A stretch of DNA of 64,000 bases from Agrypnia vestita (lineage: Eukaryota; Arthropoda; Insecta; Trichoptera; Phryganeidae), in the NCBI GenBank assembly GCA_016648135.1, contig JADDOH010003932.1:124001-188000 (forward strand), in the 5' to 3' direction. A model generated the notes under the pieces. It had not been told where the DNA came from. It ran no database searches and saw only the letters and a program-made list of their open reading frames with translations. The position numbers were made by a program, and so were the translations under genes. Numbering within the stretch: position 1 is the first letter of the stretch; each line of letters begins with the position of its first letter. Below are positions 45,685-56,114 of this stretch, piece after piece.

Positions 45685-45870
45685 AATATTATAATTGTGT
45701 GCTATAACGCCACTCTGGGACAGGCGTAGCCTAGTAGAGTGGCATAATCCACAAATTAAACAAAACAAAAAAATGTGTAATTTATCTTATGTTTTATCTT
45801 ATGTTTTATTGTTAAATTAGTATTAAGTATCTTATTTGTAAACAAGGATTTTTAAATAAATAAAAAAAAA
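45685..45870 (+). repeat. Retroelement 3'-end repeat R3, plus strand
   Basis: Same repeat as 17190-17390 in opposite orientation. It starts with 'gctataacgccactctggga' and ends with 'ttgtaaacaaggattttta' and an A-rich tail with overlapping AATAAA signals. Confidence 0.6.
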
Positions 45871-46100
45871 AATTATGTATTGTTTCACGCATAATTTCGT
45901 ACTCTCTCCTCATATTTCACATAAAACGCTGAATAAAAAAATATGTTCAATACAAAAAAAAATTCGATAAATTAAGTTGTCACAAATTATTTATTTATTG
46001 ACTACTTTAACACACTTTAATTTTCTCTAGGTGCTCTTTCAAACACTACTTATTATTAACACTTTTTTATTGCATAATCAAAAATCTACCTTTTATATAT

Positions 46101-46518
46101 TGTCACGGAATGGCAAACAGAAGGAGTAGCGCATTATCCGAATCCCTTGTTATATCACAACACAATCGAAGGATTGAGGACGGACAATCTAGGGCGATCT
46201 ACAACATTCCCGAAACGCCTGGAACAACCGAGAAGCGACAGGAACCTTCTCCTAAACACTAAAATACTCAAGAAGTTCGATAAAACCAGCATTTTCAGAA
46301 ATAAATAGCGCGGATCTAGGCCGTTGGTTCACAGTTGGTTCGGTGCGAAGTCAACCAAGAGTCACGAGGCGACGCCCAAGGTCATGAGATAGTCAAAACG
46401 ATAAATAAATCGAAATAATCGAGTGGAATATCTATGTGGCTAAATAAACGAGTACGACATCTATGCGCGAGAATTGAATATTATACGAGAGATAAATAAT
46501 TACACAGCGATATGCTCA
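46101..46518 (+). repeat. Candidate Gypsy-like solo LTR with 5-bp flanking repeat
   Basis: Begins TGTCACGGAATGG and ends GATATGCTCA. TATAT precedes the TG and follows the CA directly, a possible 5-bp target duplication, although the flank is AT-rich. Inside, 'aaataaatagcgcggatc' could serve as the TATA region, followed by a GC-richer leader and several AATAAA signals (about 46403 and 46442). No primer-binding site or internal region follows, which fits a solo LTR. An alternative end at 'aataattaca' (46504) is possible. Confidence 0.5.
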
Positions 46519-46599
46519 TATATGAGTGATATATTGCAAAATAGTAGAGATTAAAAACGAATATCATCCTTTACTAGAACAGTGACGTAAATAGACAAC

Positions 46600-46950
46600 A
46601 CACAAGAACAAGAGACTATATAAGAAGTGATATACCGCGGACTAATAGAAAGAGATATGGTTTCCTGTACACTGCGATCGATTTCTATAATGGAATCCCC
46701 AATTCCATAAAGGAATTAAATAGTGTAGAACTATTCAATAAACAGCTGAAGGGACTCATGTTGGGGAGGAGATAACTGTTTAACAAATCAATGTGCTGAT
46801 ATTTAATATGTGTACCCACTTATTTTACTTTATTTTCTGTCCCCTTATACCAGCATATAATTGCTGTTTGGGGACATGCTATTTTATAATTAATGTAGTG
46901 TGATCATATAAGAATGTAAATAAAATAAATATTATTATTATTTAAGATTT
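46600..46950 (+). pseudogene. Non-LTR retrotransposon 3' end
   Basis: The plus-strand frame reads 'TRDYIRSDIPRTNRKRYGFL', 'YTAIDFYNGIPNSIKELNSV', 'ELFNKQLKGLML' and a stop. This is the standard ORF2 terminus ('Y.....NsiP..i+...s...F...lk'). A ~190-bp 3' UTR follows, ending in AATAAA plus an ATT array. It belongs to a different family from the copy at 21795. Only the tail was inserted. Confidence 0.7.
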
Positions 46951-47099
46951 GTATTTGCACCTTATATTACATTAAATAAATAAATAAAAAATAATAAAAA
47001 GGAATAGCGTTAAGTTAGTTTGATTCATGTTAAGTGACTTTGTACATTGAATAATTAATTAATAAATTATTAATTAATTAAGAACTTATCATCTTCTCA

Positions 47100-47395
47100 G
47101 AACTACCGAGATGTAGACTCTAAGACCCATTGCGGGAAAGACCCTCAAAGACAGAGTACCCAATGCGAAAATCCGCAGAACCTGCGACATACAAGACATT
47201 GCAGATGAGGTGATTCCGGAGGGACCATGTCGAGAGAATGGACCAAACAAGACTTCCAGGGCCGTGATGCGCTGGATTCCAGAAGGGCGCCGACCGCCAA
47301 GGAGGCCACCGAAGAGATGGAGAGAGAGCTGGATGTCGTCGTCACAAGGCCTGACCTGGCAATACAGATCAGGGGTCTAAAAAAAGAAGAAGATT
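47100..47395 (+). pseudogene. Non-LTR (RTE/CR1-like) 3' end with (GAA)n tail
   Basis: An open plus-strand frame gives 'RPIAGKTLKDRVPNAKIRRT' and 'DIQDIADEVIPEGPCRE'. Another frame at the same place reads 'RRPPRRPPKRW'-like basic sequence typical of the terminal 'GRPRKRW' motif. The element ends in 'aaaaaaagaagaagatta'. The GC-rich composition contrasts with the flanks and marks it as a younger or selected coding fragment. Confidence 0.55.
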
Positions 47396-47449
47396 AATTA
47401 ATAAATCACGTATTAATTTCCAGTAATTTCATTTGCCCTCCCGCAGCCC

Positions 47450-47550
47450 CGTTATAATAATTTCGTTGTCTGTCCGTAACTTGCTGGATTACTATCGAAA
47501 TTATTATCCAGAAAGTTACGGATAATAATTTAGTTGTCCGTCCGTAACAT
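47450..47550. repeat. Short tandem duplication related to the SINE2 tail
   Basis: 'ataatttcgttgtctgtccg' followed by 'taacttgctgg' is repeated about 66 bp later as 'ataatttagttgtccgtccg' and 'taacatgctgg'. The phrase resembles the inverse of the SINE2 3' end (4805-4850). Confidence 0.5.
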
Positions 47551-48104
47551 GCTGGAATTAAAACTTTAGATAATTAGAGTGTGATACGCAATCAGCACGT
47601 GACTCATGTTGCGCGTTCAAGCAAGGGTCGTTAATAATTATAATTATTTTCCCTGATTTTTCACGGGTGTACGGCTACTATCGGATAAATGCTGTGTAAT
47701 TTTGTCTTCTTATGGTGGAAATGACGATAATTTTGAGCTGATGTAGCTGATGGAACTGTGAGGGTTTTTGTGCACGAGAAAATTTTTCTGTTTCCTAATT
47801 AAGATTAACTGATTACTGATGAACTGTGATTATTGAAAGATACAATTTTTGCTATCATGTGAAGGATTCACATATCCTTTGTGGACATCTTTAATTCATT
47901 ATTCTCATCGGAGAAGTGTGTATAAATAGTCTAAAGTCTGAATTTCTGCCCGATATGATCCAACCAATTTAAACAAGTCATTCGTCCTCACATATACTGT
48001 CTGGGGACTAGGGTTGAGCCGGTGGGGTCAGTTTTTCATTCGTGTTTTGCTTTTTTGTGTCGCTCTATTTATTATTTTACTTAGTGTGTTGGTAAGGTGT
48101 ATTA

Positions 48105-48195
48105 ACAAGGCACCCTAAAGATGCCTGTTGTGATTCAGGCGAAACGTCAGTTGATGAATGGTCCTTCTGAGGACCAGATTTTGACGCGGGTTACC
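48105..48195 (+). ncRNA. Hammerhead-like ribozyme relic (Penelope/retrozyme type)
   Basis: Core-like box CTAAAGA at 48115-48121, stem II gcctg/caggc (48123-48127 with 48136-48140, 8-nt loop) and GAAAC at 48141-48145. A long stem III follows: cgtca/tgacg, with an inner ggtcc/ggacc hairpin at 48160-48175. The segment after stem III (ggg) can pair with acc upstream of the box as a short stem I. This is the layout of a type I hammerhead. The conserved CUGA reads CUAA, and the base at the cleavage site is also changed, so it is probably inactive now. Confidence 0.5.
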
Positions 48196-48229
48196 CCCAA
48201 AGAAAATAATACTAACAGATATATATATT

Positions 48230-50375
48230 AGGGTGGTGCACGGATGTATGAAATTTTTTTTTTTGTAATTTAAATTTGTAATAGGGGGGATTGGTGCCTT
48301 ATGTTAAAATAAAAATATATATTATTTTTCAATTTATTTTGTGAACGTCTTTTGCCTCTGCACTAACCTAAAAAATTTAATTTAATGAAAAAATTTTCGT
48401 ATTGTTATGGCTAAATATTGAGCTTAATATAATAGTAAATGAGTAATAAATGATACTGAATATATATATTCGATATTTACTAGTACTCTATAATCAAAAA
48501 TATTAACAAATTAAAATAATAATATTTTAAAAACAAACAATCAATATGCTCGAAAATCTCTTTTTTACTCAAATTAGGCATTACGTTTCGTGATTCCAGT
48601 TTGGCTTTCATTGCACCTAATCGTGACTTTTTTTTATGCATTGGGAAGTGTCAGTTTCTGTTATTATCGTTACAGCTCGTTCAATAGCTTGAATATGGCA
48701 CGGAAGCCTTTAAAATAACAGTTCACCCTTATCATCTGATTCAACGATATACTGAATTTCTTAATCAGACAATTTTCATAATCGGTGGTTCAGTTAATAT
48801 TTCCTGATAATTTATTAAAGTTATGACACGATCGATAACCCTTTTTAGATCTTCTGGTAGATACCTAAAGGCCATAATTGTATTAAAAAGATGCCGCGTG
48901 CCATCTTTGCATGATAGTTTATTTTTAATGTTTATGGTGGTGTTATGGATGGTAGATTTATGGACGGTGCATACACTTTTCAACAAATGTAGCAAAAATC
49001 GTCAAATATTCCTATGGTGTCTCTGTTGTTACAAATAAACGTAGCATTCAATTACCATGTGTGACCCAACGGGCATGTGACATTTTCCTGGAGGCTTATT
49101 TGCCAGATTTTCAGGGAAATCGCATAAGGGGACCGCTGAAACAATCTTGTGCAAGTACTGTTGATCTGTACTCAAATCTTGGACCATTTCTGGAATCAAT
49201 CCTTCAATGCGCTGAAATTTTTAACAGACAATTGTTCACAGGTCTCAATTGCTTTCCCCAATGGCCCAGTGTAAGACTTTGCCTTCGAAGGATACCCATC
49301 AATATGAAGAAACAAAAGTTTCAAAGGAAGTTCGTTCATGTGTAATAAACAAATTATCCACTTGAGCGGTTTTTGTAGCCGTTTTTCAAGCAGTCTTATA
49401 ACACCACCATACTTCGCTTATGGTAATTATGAAATTATTTGAACTTCTAAGCCTTTCGGACGTTGACGATGCCGAAGAAGTACTTCTAAAACAGGTGACG
49501 AAGTATTTAAGTGGTTGGGTGGTTCTCTCGTTCCTGTTTCCTCTTTAGGGTCTTTGCAACTTTTTCGTAATGGTTACATCGATTCTGCCTATTTTCATAT
49601 CCCAAGAGGTTCTTTGATTAATTAAAAAAGTTTATTCTTGTTTAGAAACCTTTTTATCATTAAGATATATACATTGACCGAATTCTTTACCCTTGCATGC
49701 TGCAATATCAAAAAGTAACTTACTGCTTTGCCGAAAACTTTTTAACTTTTCCGGTAAGAGTTTCTTGATAGACTTGAGTAGGTTTTTGCATTTTAAATGA
49801 TATGTTTTTAACATTTGCATGACCTTTGTTCATGTTTCTATCGGAATATATTGGATGTCAAATGTTGGGCTCTCTCCAATTGCAACTTTAGTTGATGTCT
49901 CATCCATTTATAGTATTTCATGACATCTTCATAAGTAGGTTGTTCTCTTTTATCTCACAAACATTTTACATATTAAATAGGCGAACGAGCGTGTAACGCA
50001 AGCGAAAAACAATAGCGCACTGATGACTGACGACGCGACAAGAGTGTTGCTAGCTGTCCCCTCTCGCGCTTCCTCACATCCCTTATTATAAGTTATCAAC
50101 ATAATATCATGCATTTCTTTCATTTTTTTTTGAAAACAAACTATAGTTGCAATAATTTAGTGAAGTAAATTAGGTCCGTTTATTAAAATTTCATACATTA
50201 CATGGCGTCAAAATAGAGTCGAAAAATCAAATTTATTCAATAATTCAATGACGTTGCTAAGGCTATTATTGTAAACCAAATCAAATAATATTTTCCATGG
50301 CTTAAGTTAAGTCTAAAAGGCACCAAATTTTCACTATAAGATCACTATCAAACGAGAAAAAAATCGCTCCACCCT
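48230..50375 (-). mobile_element. TIR element of unassigned superfamily carrying an uncharacterised protein
   Basis: The left end is AGGGTGGTGCACGGATG. The right end is the inverse complement of AGGGTGGAGCGATTTTTT, sharing the first 10 positions apart from one. Both ends abut (TA)n tracts ('atatatatt' on the left, 'aatatatatata' on the right), suggesting insertion into TA repeats or a TA-rich target duplication. The only coding content is a broken minus-strand gene (48770-49970). A further AGGGTGGAGCGATT starts at 50394, just across the TA tract. Size and layout fit a cut-and-paste DNA transposon, but I cannot assign a superfamily. Confidence 0.6.
48770..49970 (-). pseudogene. Degenerate member of an uncharacterised invertebrate multi-copy protein family
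   Basis: Minus-strand blocks in order: 'REQPTYEDVMKYYKWMRHQL' (about 49890-49950); 'SFRQSSKLLFDIAACKGKEF' (in the frame 49632-49820) with 'LNDKKVSKQE'; 'MKIGRIDVTITKKLQR' (about 49520-49600); 'LHMNELPL' and 'DGYPSKAK'-like sequence (about 49280-49350); 'DLSTDQQYLHKI' (about 49140-49170); 'FPENLANKPPGKCHMP' (about 49070-49115); 'STIHNTTINIKNKLSCKDG' and 'GTRHLFNTIMAFRYLPEDLK' (48765-48995). I recall similar blocks (an 'FDIAACKC' Cys cluster, 'LSTDQ.YLY', 'SHARW.T..NR.LR') in many hypothetical proteins of arthropods and cnidarians. At least five frame breaks are present. Function is unknown; the TIR setting suggests a transposase or transposon-encoded protein. Confidence 0.6.
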
Positions 50376-50393
50376 AATATATATATATATATA

Positions 50394-50460
50394 AGGGTGG
50401 AGCGATTACTTCGCGGTTTAGATCAATCTGACTGTCGCCCTTTCCCACCGGTTGCCAGCA
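50394..50460 (+). repeat. Second AGGGTGG terminus facing away from the TIR element
   Basis: AGGGTGGAGCGATTACTTCGCGG begins immediately after an 18-bp TA tract that separates it from the right end of the 48230-50375 element. It looks like the start of another copy in the opposite orientation. No matching inverse end was found within the next few kilobases. Confidence 0.45.
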
Positions 50461-51050
50461 ATAAAGATGAGACTAGCAATAAAGATGATGAGTTTATAGA
50501 AGGAGCTAGTACGGGAAGTTTATATGACTGGTTTAGATGGATTTTATAATTTTTAATTGAAAACAGATTAAATATGTGAATACAATTTATTACAATAAGT
50601 TTTATTTTATTAGGAAGATCAGATTTTTTAAAGTTTTCTCCTATAGACAATCTAAACCTGCGTTTATTTATCAAGGTTAATTAAATAAAAATTGGCCACT
50701 ATCCATGCACTGAAGCTATCAAATAAATCAATTCGAAATCGTGGTTTGAATCACTAAAACTACGTTGCTGATTTCCGCGAGTCGATGATCCTGAATCTGC
50801 TAGTGTGTCGGGGCGGCACCCTCCTTGGAAGAACTGCCGGTATGCACCATATGGCGTTCGCGCACCTCAAGATGCTCCTGGCGGCCTCCTTCGCGTCCAT
50901 CGTCCAACCAGCTCCGGTTCTCCAATTCTCGAACGCCTCGCTCTCGAAGATTTCCTCCAGATTCAGATAAACGCGCTCTCATTTTGTGATTTTGTGTGAT
51001 TGATCTCCACAGAGTGGATCATGGACAATAGATTTGACACGGTCAGAGCT
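50461..51050. other. No gene assigned; GC-rich patch 50785-50990 open in several frames
   Basis: About 200 bp of high GC is open in two plus-strand frames and one minus-strand frame of 60-64 codons. The plus frame contains 'YAPYGVRAPQDAPGGLLRVH' and the minus frame is rich in R, E and G. I recognise no family; it could be a fragment of a GC-rich host exon or a retroelement ORF. Confidence 0.35.
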
Positions 51051-51054
51051 ATTC

Positions 51055-51115
51055 CAATTATGAAAATTGAATTATGAATTATGAAAATTGTAGTTATGAA
51101 AATTGTCACCTGAAG
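51055..51115 (+). repeat. Short 'ttatgaaaattg' repeat
   Basis: 'attatgaaaattg' recurs four times with 0-8 bp spacing between 51056 and 51110. Local slippage repeat. Confidence 0.6.
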
Positions 51116-51710
51116 ATGATGACATTGTATAGTTTAATTTTAATTGTAATGTTTAGAAAATAAGCGATGGATTGCATTAATTAACGATCTATCATGATCA
51201 AACAAATGATGAGTCATTGCGAATCTAGTTGATTATTAAAATTTACACTTAATACTATGGTTTGACTTTAATTTAATGGTCTACATTATGAGATTATGAT
51301 TTACGATATAAAAGGCATGAATACGATTACGAGGTATGTGTACGATTTATGAGTTCGAGTACGAGTACGAGAACGAGGGTTCTGTAAAATGAGAACAAAT
51401 ACAAGAATTAAAATAATACCTTAGGTTTTAGCTGATGTCAGAATGGAAACAGAATTTCGATGTTTTACCGAGAGGAGTTGAAGATCCTGTTTTCCGAACC
51501 TTCGTAGTAAGGAGTGTTCGTATCAGTACTGAACGTAAACAGAGATATTACCACGATGCGGGGGTTTTTATAGACTCGCGCTATAGCAATGTTGCACCAT
51601 AGTGTTGTGCAATTGTCAAAATTTCGTTAAATTAAATTAAGTTAAGTTAAATTTTTTAAAAATATTTTAAATAATTTATCTTTCCGATTTCTACTTCGTT
51701 ACAATATATA

Positions 51711-52241
51711 TCTTTGTCTATAAAACTCAATGTCTGTCTGTCTGTCTGTTCTCTATACAAATCTGCACCGTTTGTCCGATTCGATTCAAATTTTGCACAC
51801 TTATGCCTTAGAACCCGGCGGGAAACATAGTCGACATTTCTTCCATATTCTTTTTTGCCTTCCTCTCCTCCTGATATATTTCAGATGCAAATCTGTACCA
51901 TTCGACCGATCGGACTCCAAATTTGAAAACATATTCTCTAGGACCCGGCGGGTAACATTGGCGACATTTTCCCCCTATTATTCTACCTCTTACAATCCTC
52001 CTGATATATTTCAGATGCAAATTTGTACCGTTTGACCAATCGCACTCAAAATTTGGAAACTTATTCCTTAGGACCCGGCGGATAACATGGGCGACATTTC
52101 CCCCTTTTCTTTTATCCCTTCCCCTCCCCTGATATATTTTCGATGCAAATCTATACCGTTCGAATAGAACCTTTGTTTCCCCCCGCAAATTTATCTTCAA
52201 CTTAATCCTCAACCCGTGCAACGCCGGGTACGAACAGCCAG
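51711..52241 (+). mobile_element. Non-autonomous Helitron copy D, both ends present
   Basis: Starts TC after an A ('tctttgtctataaaactcaa', then gtctgtctgt) and ends 'aacccgtgcaacgccgggta', 'cgaacagccag' before T; the terminal CTAG reads CCAG. The hairpin arms cccg and cggg are intact. The interior has three monomers at 128-130-bp spacing (the 'gatatatt' landmark falls at 51873, 52003 and 52131). It has the fewest monomers of the complete copies. The minus-strand 177-codon frame that overlaps it is a repeat artefact. Confidence 0.85.
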
Positions 52242-52244
52242 TTG

Positions 52245-52345
52245 TCGAGAGAGAGAGAGAAGAGAGAGAGAGAGATAGAGTAGAGAGAGGAGAGAGAAGG
52301 AGAGGGATATATAAAATATAATATATATTATATATATACACTGGA
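52245..52345. repeat. (GA)n microsatellite followed by (TA)-rich tract
   Basis: GA-dominated runs at 52247-52307, then an AT-rich 'atatattatatatata' tract, directly behind the Helitron end and in front of a SINE. Confidence 0.8.
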
Positions 52346-52348
52346 AGT

Positions 52349-52536
52349 ACCTTGTTGGTCTTTAGTTGGTCTAGGCACTCGCCTCGTGATCAAAAGGTCG
52401 CGGGTTCGAACCTTCACTCCAGACTAGCAATGTTAGTCCTATTCATAGCAAAGCGTTTAGCTGAGTTTGAAACTAGAAGAATATTGACTATCTGTTGTGA
52501 CACGTTATCCGTTGATCACGTCTCTATTTTTTTTTT
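52349..52536 (+). repeat. tRNA-derived SINE1, plus strand
   Basis: The best-preserved SINE1 copy. 'tagttggtctaggcactcgc' (A box), then the B box 'gcgggttcgaacc', 'ctagcaatgttagtcctatt', 'catagcaaagcgtttagct', 'ctgttgtgacacgttatccg', and the tail 'cgtctctatttttttttt'. The box spacing is tRNA-like. The poly-T end rather than poly-A is shared with the other copies. Confidence 0.75.
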
Positions 52537-52539
52537 AAT

Positions 52540-55500
52540 AATATAATTTATATAGTATAATATATATAATAGATAATATATTCTATATATATTTATATAT
52601 CCACATATAGATACTATATTATAGATTAATATATACCCTACAAATCTTAGTAAGATTCGTGGAATCAGGAAAATATTATGAATTATGAAAATACTAATAA
52701 TAAGTAACACTACAAATTTTACTTATCTAGTAATCACATCAGATATAAAGTAACAGGGTTCGTTTAGAGAGACGATGACAGTTTGCGAATTATAGCGTGA
52801 GATTGAAGATTCATTCACTTCTTGAGAATGAAAAATGAAGACGAAGCTCTCCGGCGATTATCTCACAACTTGGAAGAAGTAATAAAACTCGTATAAAGTT
52901 TTGAACTTAGATTTTAGTGCGCTTTTCATATCACAGAAATTCTGCAACTTTGGAATTTTTGTATTGTTTCTCTCTCCAATAAGCAATCTATTTAATTGGA
53001 TAAGTTCAACGGCACGGCAATAATAAGCCGTAATAAAAGTAAAAAGGATACAAAGACCGCAGGTCGGGCGAGATATTCGCTACTTTATTCTTATTCATTT
53101 TACGATTCAAGTGTTTCATTTCATCATCGCTCGCTTTTTATTCTTCTCAGAATTTACCACCCAAAATTAATAAAAATTATATCTTTGTATCATACATATA
53201 AATATTTTTTTTAATTTCAAATATTAAATATTATTTAATATTTGAAATTAAAAAATTAAATGATTTCAAATATAAAAATTTGTACACTCACCTATTTTAT
53301 ATACGTTTTTGGTTTCATCCATCTTAGTTTCCATTTTTAAAAGATAATTTGTCATGTAAATCCATAAGTTAACATGTAATATAACCAGCAGGTATAAATT
53401 TTACAGCTCTGTAATATTACCGTTAAATACAATATAATACTTACATGTACATATATACATACATACCTTATCTTCGGATTACCAATGAAAATTTCGTTGT
53501 TCTAAGGCACCTGTATGAATATTTAAACTCACTTTATTAAGCTTTAATGGTTGAAGTCCTTTTACCTCAACTATTTATGTTTTGAAAAATATTATTATTT
53601 TAACATTTTAAATACGGTTTAATACATATTAAATAATATTTTCTTACCATTATTTTTCCGATTACGTTGATCTTAATTTATACTCTCTGTATGTATTGCA
53701 CAATATTCTTTAACTTTAAATTAATAAATATTTTTTCAAATATCATGATTTTAGTAATAGAGATATATAAAATGTCTTAAACGCACATTATTCATGAGCC
53801 ACTAAATGCAATATAAATGCCATACGGGCCGGGCCATATAGCATAATGTGAAACAATATAATCTCTTCGGATTTCTTTAAGAATCTGTCTATAAAATATT
53901 CAATAGCTTGGTATTTTGAATTTTTTATATGTATTTTAAGTATATCAAATCCATATAGTAGAGCTTTTATGGTTACCAATCTTACATTCAACTTTTATTC
54001 GGACTTGTATTGCATTTCTTAAAATACGATAATTTCCTCCCTATCAAGCATGCATTATTTTTTTCGCAATACACAATTGAAATTATTCAAAAACTTAAAA
54101 TTATATTGTTAAAAAAATATAATATAAAAGCATAAAATAATACATCTTTAAACCAGGCAAATAATTTTAATTGTAAAATAAGAAAATTTTATTATGTAGG
54201 AAGCGAAAAATATTCATGAGAATCTCACATTAATAATTATATCATAACATGTAAATACATGTAATTATCAATTAGAGTTAAGCAAATTACTACTACCACG
54301 ACGGAATCATTTAATATGTTACTCATGGATTATGACATATCATAAAAATTGATTATATCGTAAAAATTTTTTTTATCATTTTTCTTTCAATCAAGCGGCA
54401 TACTAAACATTTCAACAAAATAAGCAACATCTGATCAACGTTTATGACTTTTTATTATTCTGTTATAAAAGGCAGAAAGAAAAGAGAATTGACATTAAGC
54501 ATTGATGATAGATTTTTTAAGGCGCAATAGAGAACTCGTAAAACCTTTTTCTCTAAAATGTTTTGATAGGTGAAATTCGGAGATTCAGTTTGAATGAGGA
54601 ATATTGATGGGTGGGCAGTAAAAAATCGGGCAAAACAATATAGAATATTTTCTGTCTGTGCGTATGTACGTCGTTTACAATATTTACTCTTTATGAAAAA
54701 CCACTGAAAATTTTTACCTACGTATTATATTCTCTGGTCTTTATATGATATTTTATTTAATAAATTTTACACGGGAAATAGATGCTATAGATTTATTTAT
54801 ATTTATAAAGTATAGCTATATTTCAAATTGTTTTAAAATTTTGATGTACTTGCTCAACCGTACGCAGTTGTACTTTTCCTGGAGTGCCCCTTTCTATTGG
54901 ACACTCCGCGTGCTGCTACTGAAATTAATATTGTAAAACTATATTAAGAAAAAACCTTAACATACTTTAACAATGCACAATATAATACATTAGTGCAATA
55001 ATAATTTGGTTATAAAATACAATACTTGAACATTAGTATATTATTTCTTATGGTTCAACTTTTGGAGCTGTTTGGCTCAATATTCGGTTCAACTTTTTAA
55101 AACTTTATTACGTACGAATTTTCTACTTTTTGCTAACCGCTTTTCTCTAGACTGTCACCAAAAAACTGCGTGTCACCTAGTGGCACACGTACCATAATTA
55201 CAATAATTACCAGTATTAATCAATGCCATTAATTATTAAAATTATATGGCTCAATAGATTTTATTTAGCATTTTATTTAATAATTTTTAATAAGAATACC
55301 ATTTCGCAAGTGTTAACTTCTCGTATTCTTAACTTCATCAAATGTAGGTATTATTGATAATGTAAAGAAATCACGTTGTGTTCTAATTTTGAGCGTTTCT
55401 TTGTGTGGTGAGTAATTTCTGCATTTGAGTGCAGTATCTTGAAAATATAGAATCGATCTTTCTACCCCCTTCGATTTAATGACGGCGATTCCTTGCAAAG

Positions 55501-55555
55501 TATCGATTATTATAGTTCTTTGTAGCGGCTTAGTTCAAAAACAGACATCGAGAAA
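52540..55555. other. AT-rich stretch, one long perfect inverted repeat
   Basis: No supported gene over 3 kb. It contains the 23-bp palindrome arms at 53207-53255 (separate entry). The minus-strand frame 53788-53991 and the plus-strand frame 54745-54936 are hydrophobic low-complexity reads with no family match. Confidence 0.5.
53207..53255. repeat. Perfect 23-bp inverted repeat with 3-nt loop
   Basis: The left arm is T6 followed by aatttcaaatattaaat, the loop is att, and the right arm is the exact reverse complement. The total is 49 nt. The arms are AT-only apart from one C/G pair, so a chance origin is possible, but 23 uninterrupted pairs is exceptional in this window. Confidence 0.85.
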
Positions 55556-55559
55556 ATGA

Positions 55560-55865
55560 AAGTTGCGTTATTTTATTCGTTATTGTTTTACAACCGCAAC
55601 GATCGCAGTATTTCCCAGTGCCGCGCAATTAGTTTCGCTTCGACCACAGTCCAGCGCGATTAATTCGGCGTTTTGTCGATCATTAAGCCTTCTCTTCCCG
55701 CTCCGCCCCTGCCCACGGCTCGGCACACCTCTCCGCACGGCGCGGCAGCTCAGCCCGATGATAGATCGCTCGCGGGCGGTTTGCTCATTTACTCGATAAC
55801 ACAATAAGCGATACGTCTCCATTACACTCTTGTTCCGATCATCGTCGGCCCTGGCCAGGACCAAA
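55560..55865. other. GC-rich CpG patch, no gene recognised
   Basis: About 300 bp with much higher CG content than the flanks; open frames on both strands (78 and 94 codons) overlap. It is AT-rich immediately outside. It could be a promoter-like or conserved non-coding block, and the amino acid composition gives no family. Confidence 0.35.
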
Positions 55866-55984
55866 CTAATTATTATATTTTTTAAAAGGCGAATACGTTG
55901 TATATTCTATAAGTTCTTTCTCCATTACTAATAAAAATATGACGTACATTAAAAACATATTCAACTGATGAACTCTCCTAATTT

Positions 55985-56110
55985 TCAATGTGCGTCCGTC
56001 CGTCCGTGGATTACAACAGCAACACTGATGAATCAGCAACAAACGTCCGTCCGTCCGTTCGTTCGTTCATCCGTCCGTCCGTAACCTGCTGAAATTACAA
56101 CAACAACACT
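55985..56110 (+). repeat. (CCGT)n-containing tandem duplication
   Basis: 'cgtccgtccgt' followed by 'acaacagcaacactgatga' recurs about 85 bp later as 'cgtccgtccgtaacc' and 'acaacaacaacactgatga'. A tetranucleotide tccg/ttcg array lies between them. Confidence 0.65.
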
Positions 56111-56114
56111 GATG

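Noticed and set aside
47048..47082. Palindrome of taattaattaataa type
   Set aside because: Built only from a simple 'taat' repeat, so expected in such AT-rich DNA.
51808..52341. 177-codon minus-strand open frame, the longest in the window
   Set aside because: It runs antisense through the Helitron monomers and the GA microsatellite. Its sequence repeats with the monomer period and is serine/leucine low complexity, so it is a repeat artefact.
52349..52420. Possible functional tRNA gene
   Set aside because: A and B boxes are present, but no complete acceptor stem or cloverleaf can be drawn, and the sequence continues into the SINE1 body shared with other copies.
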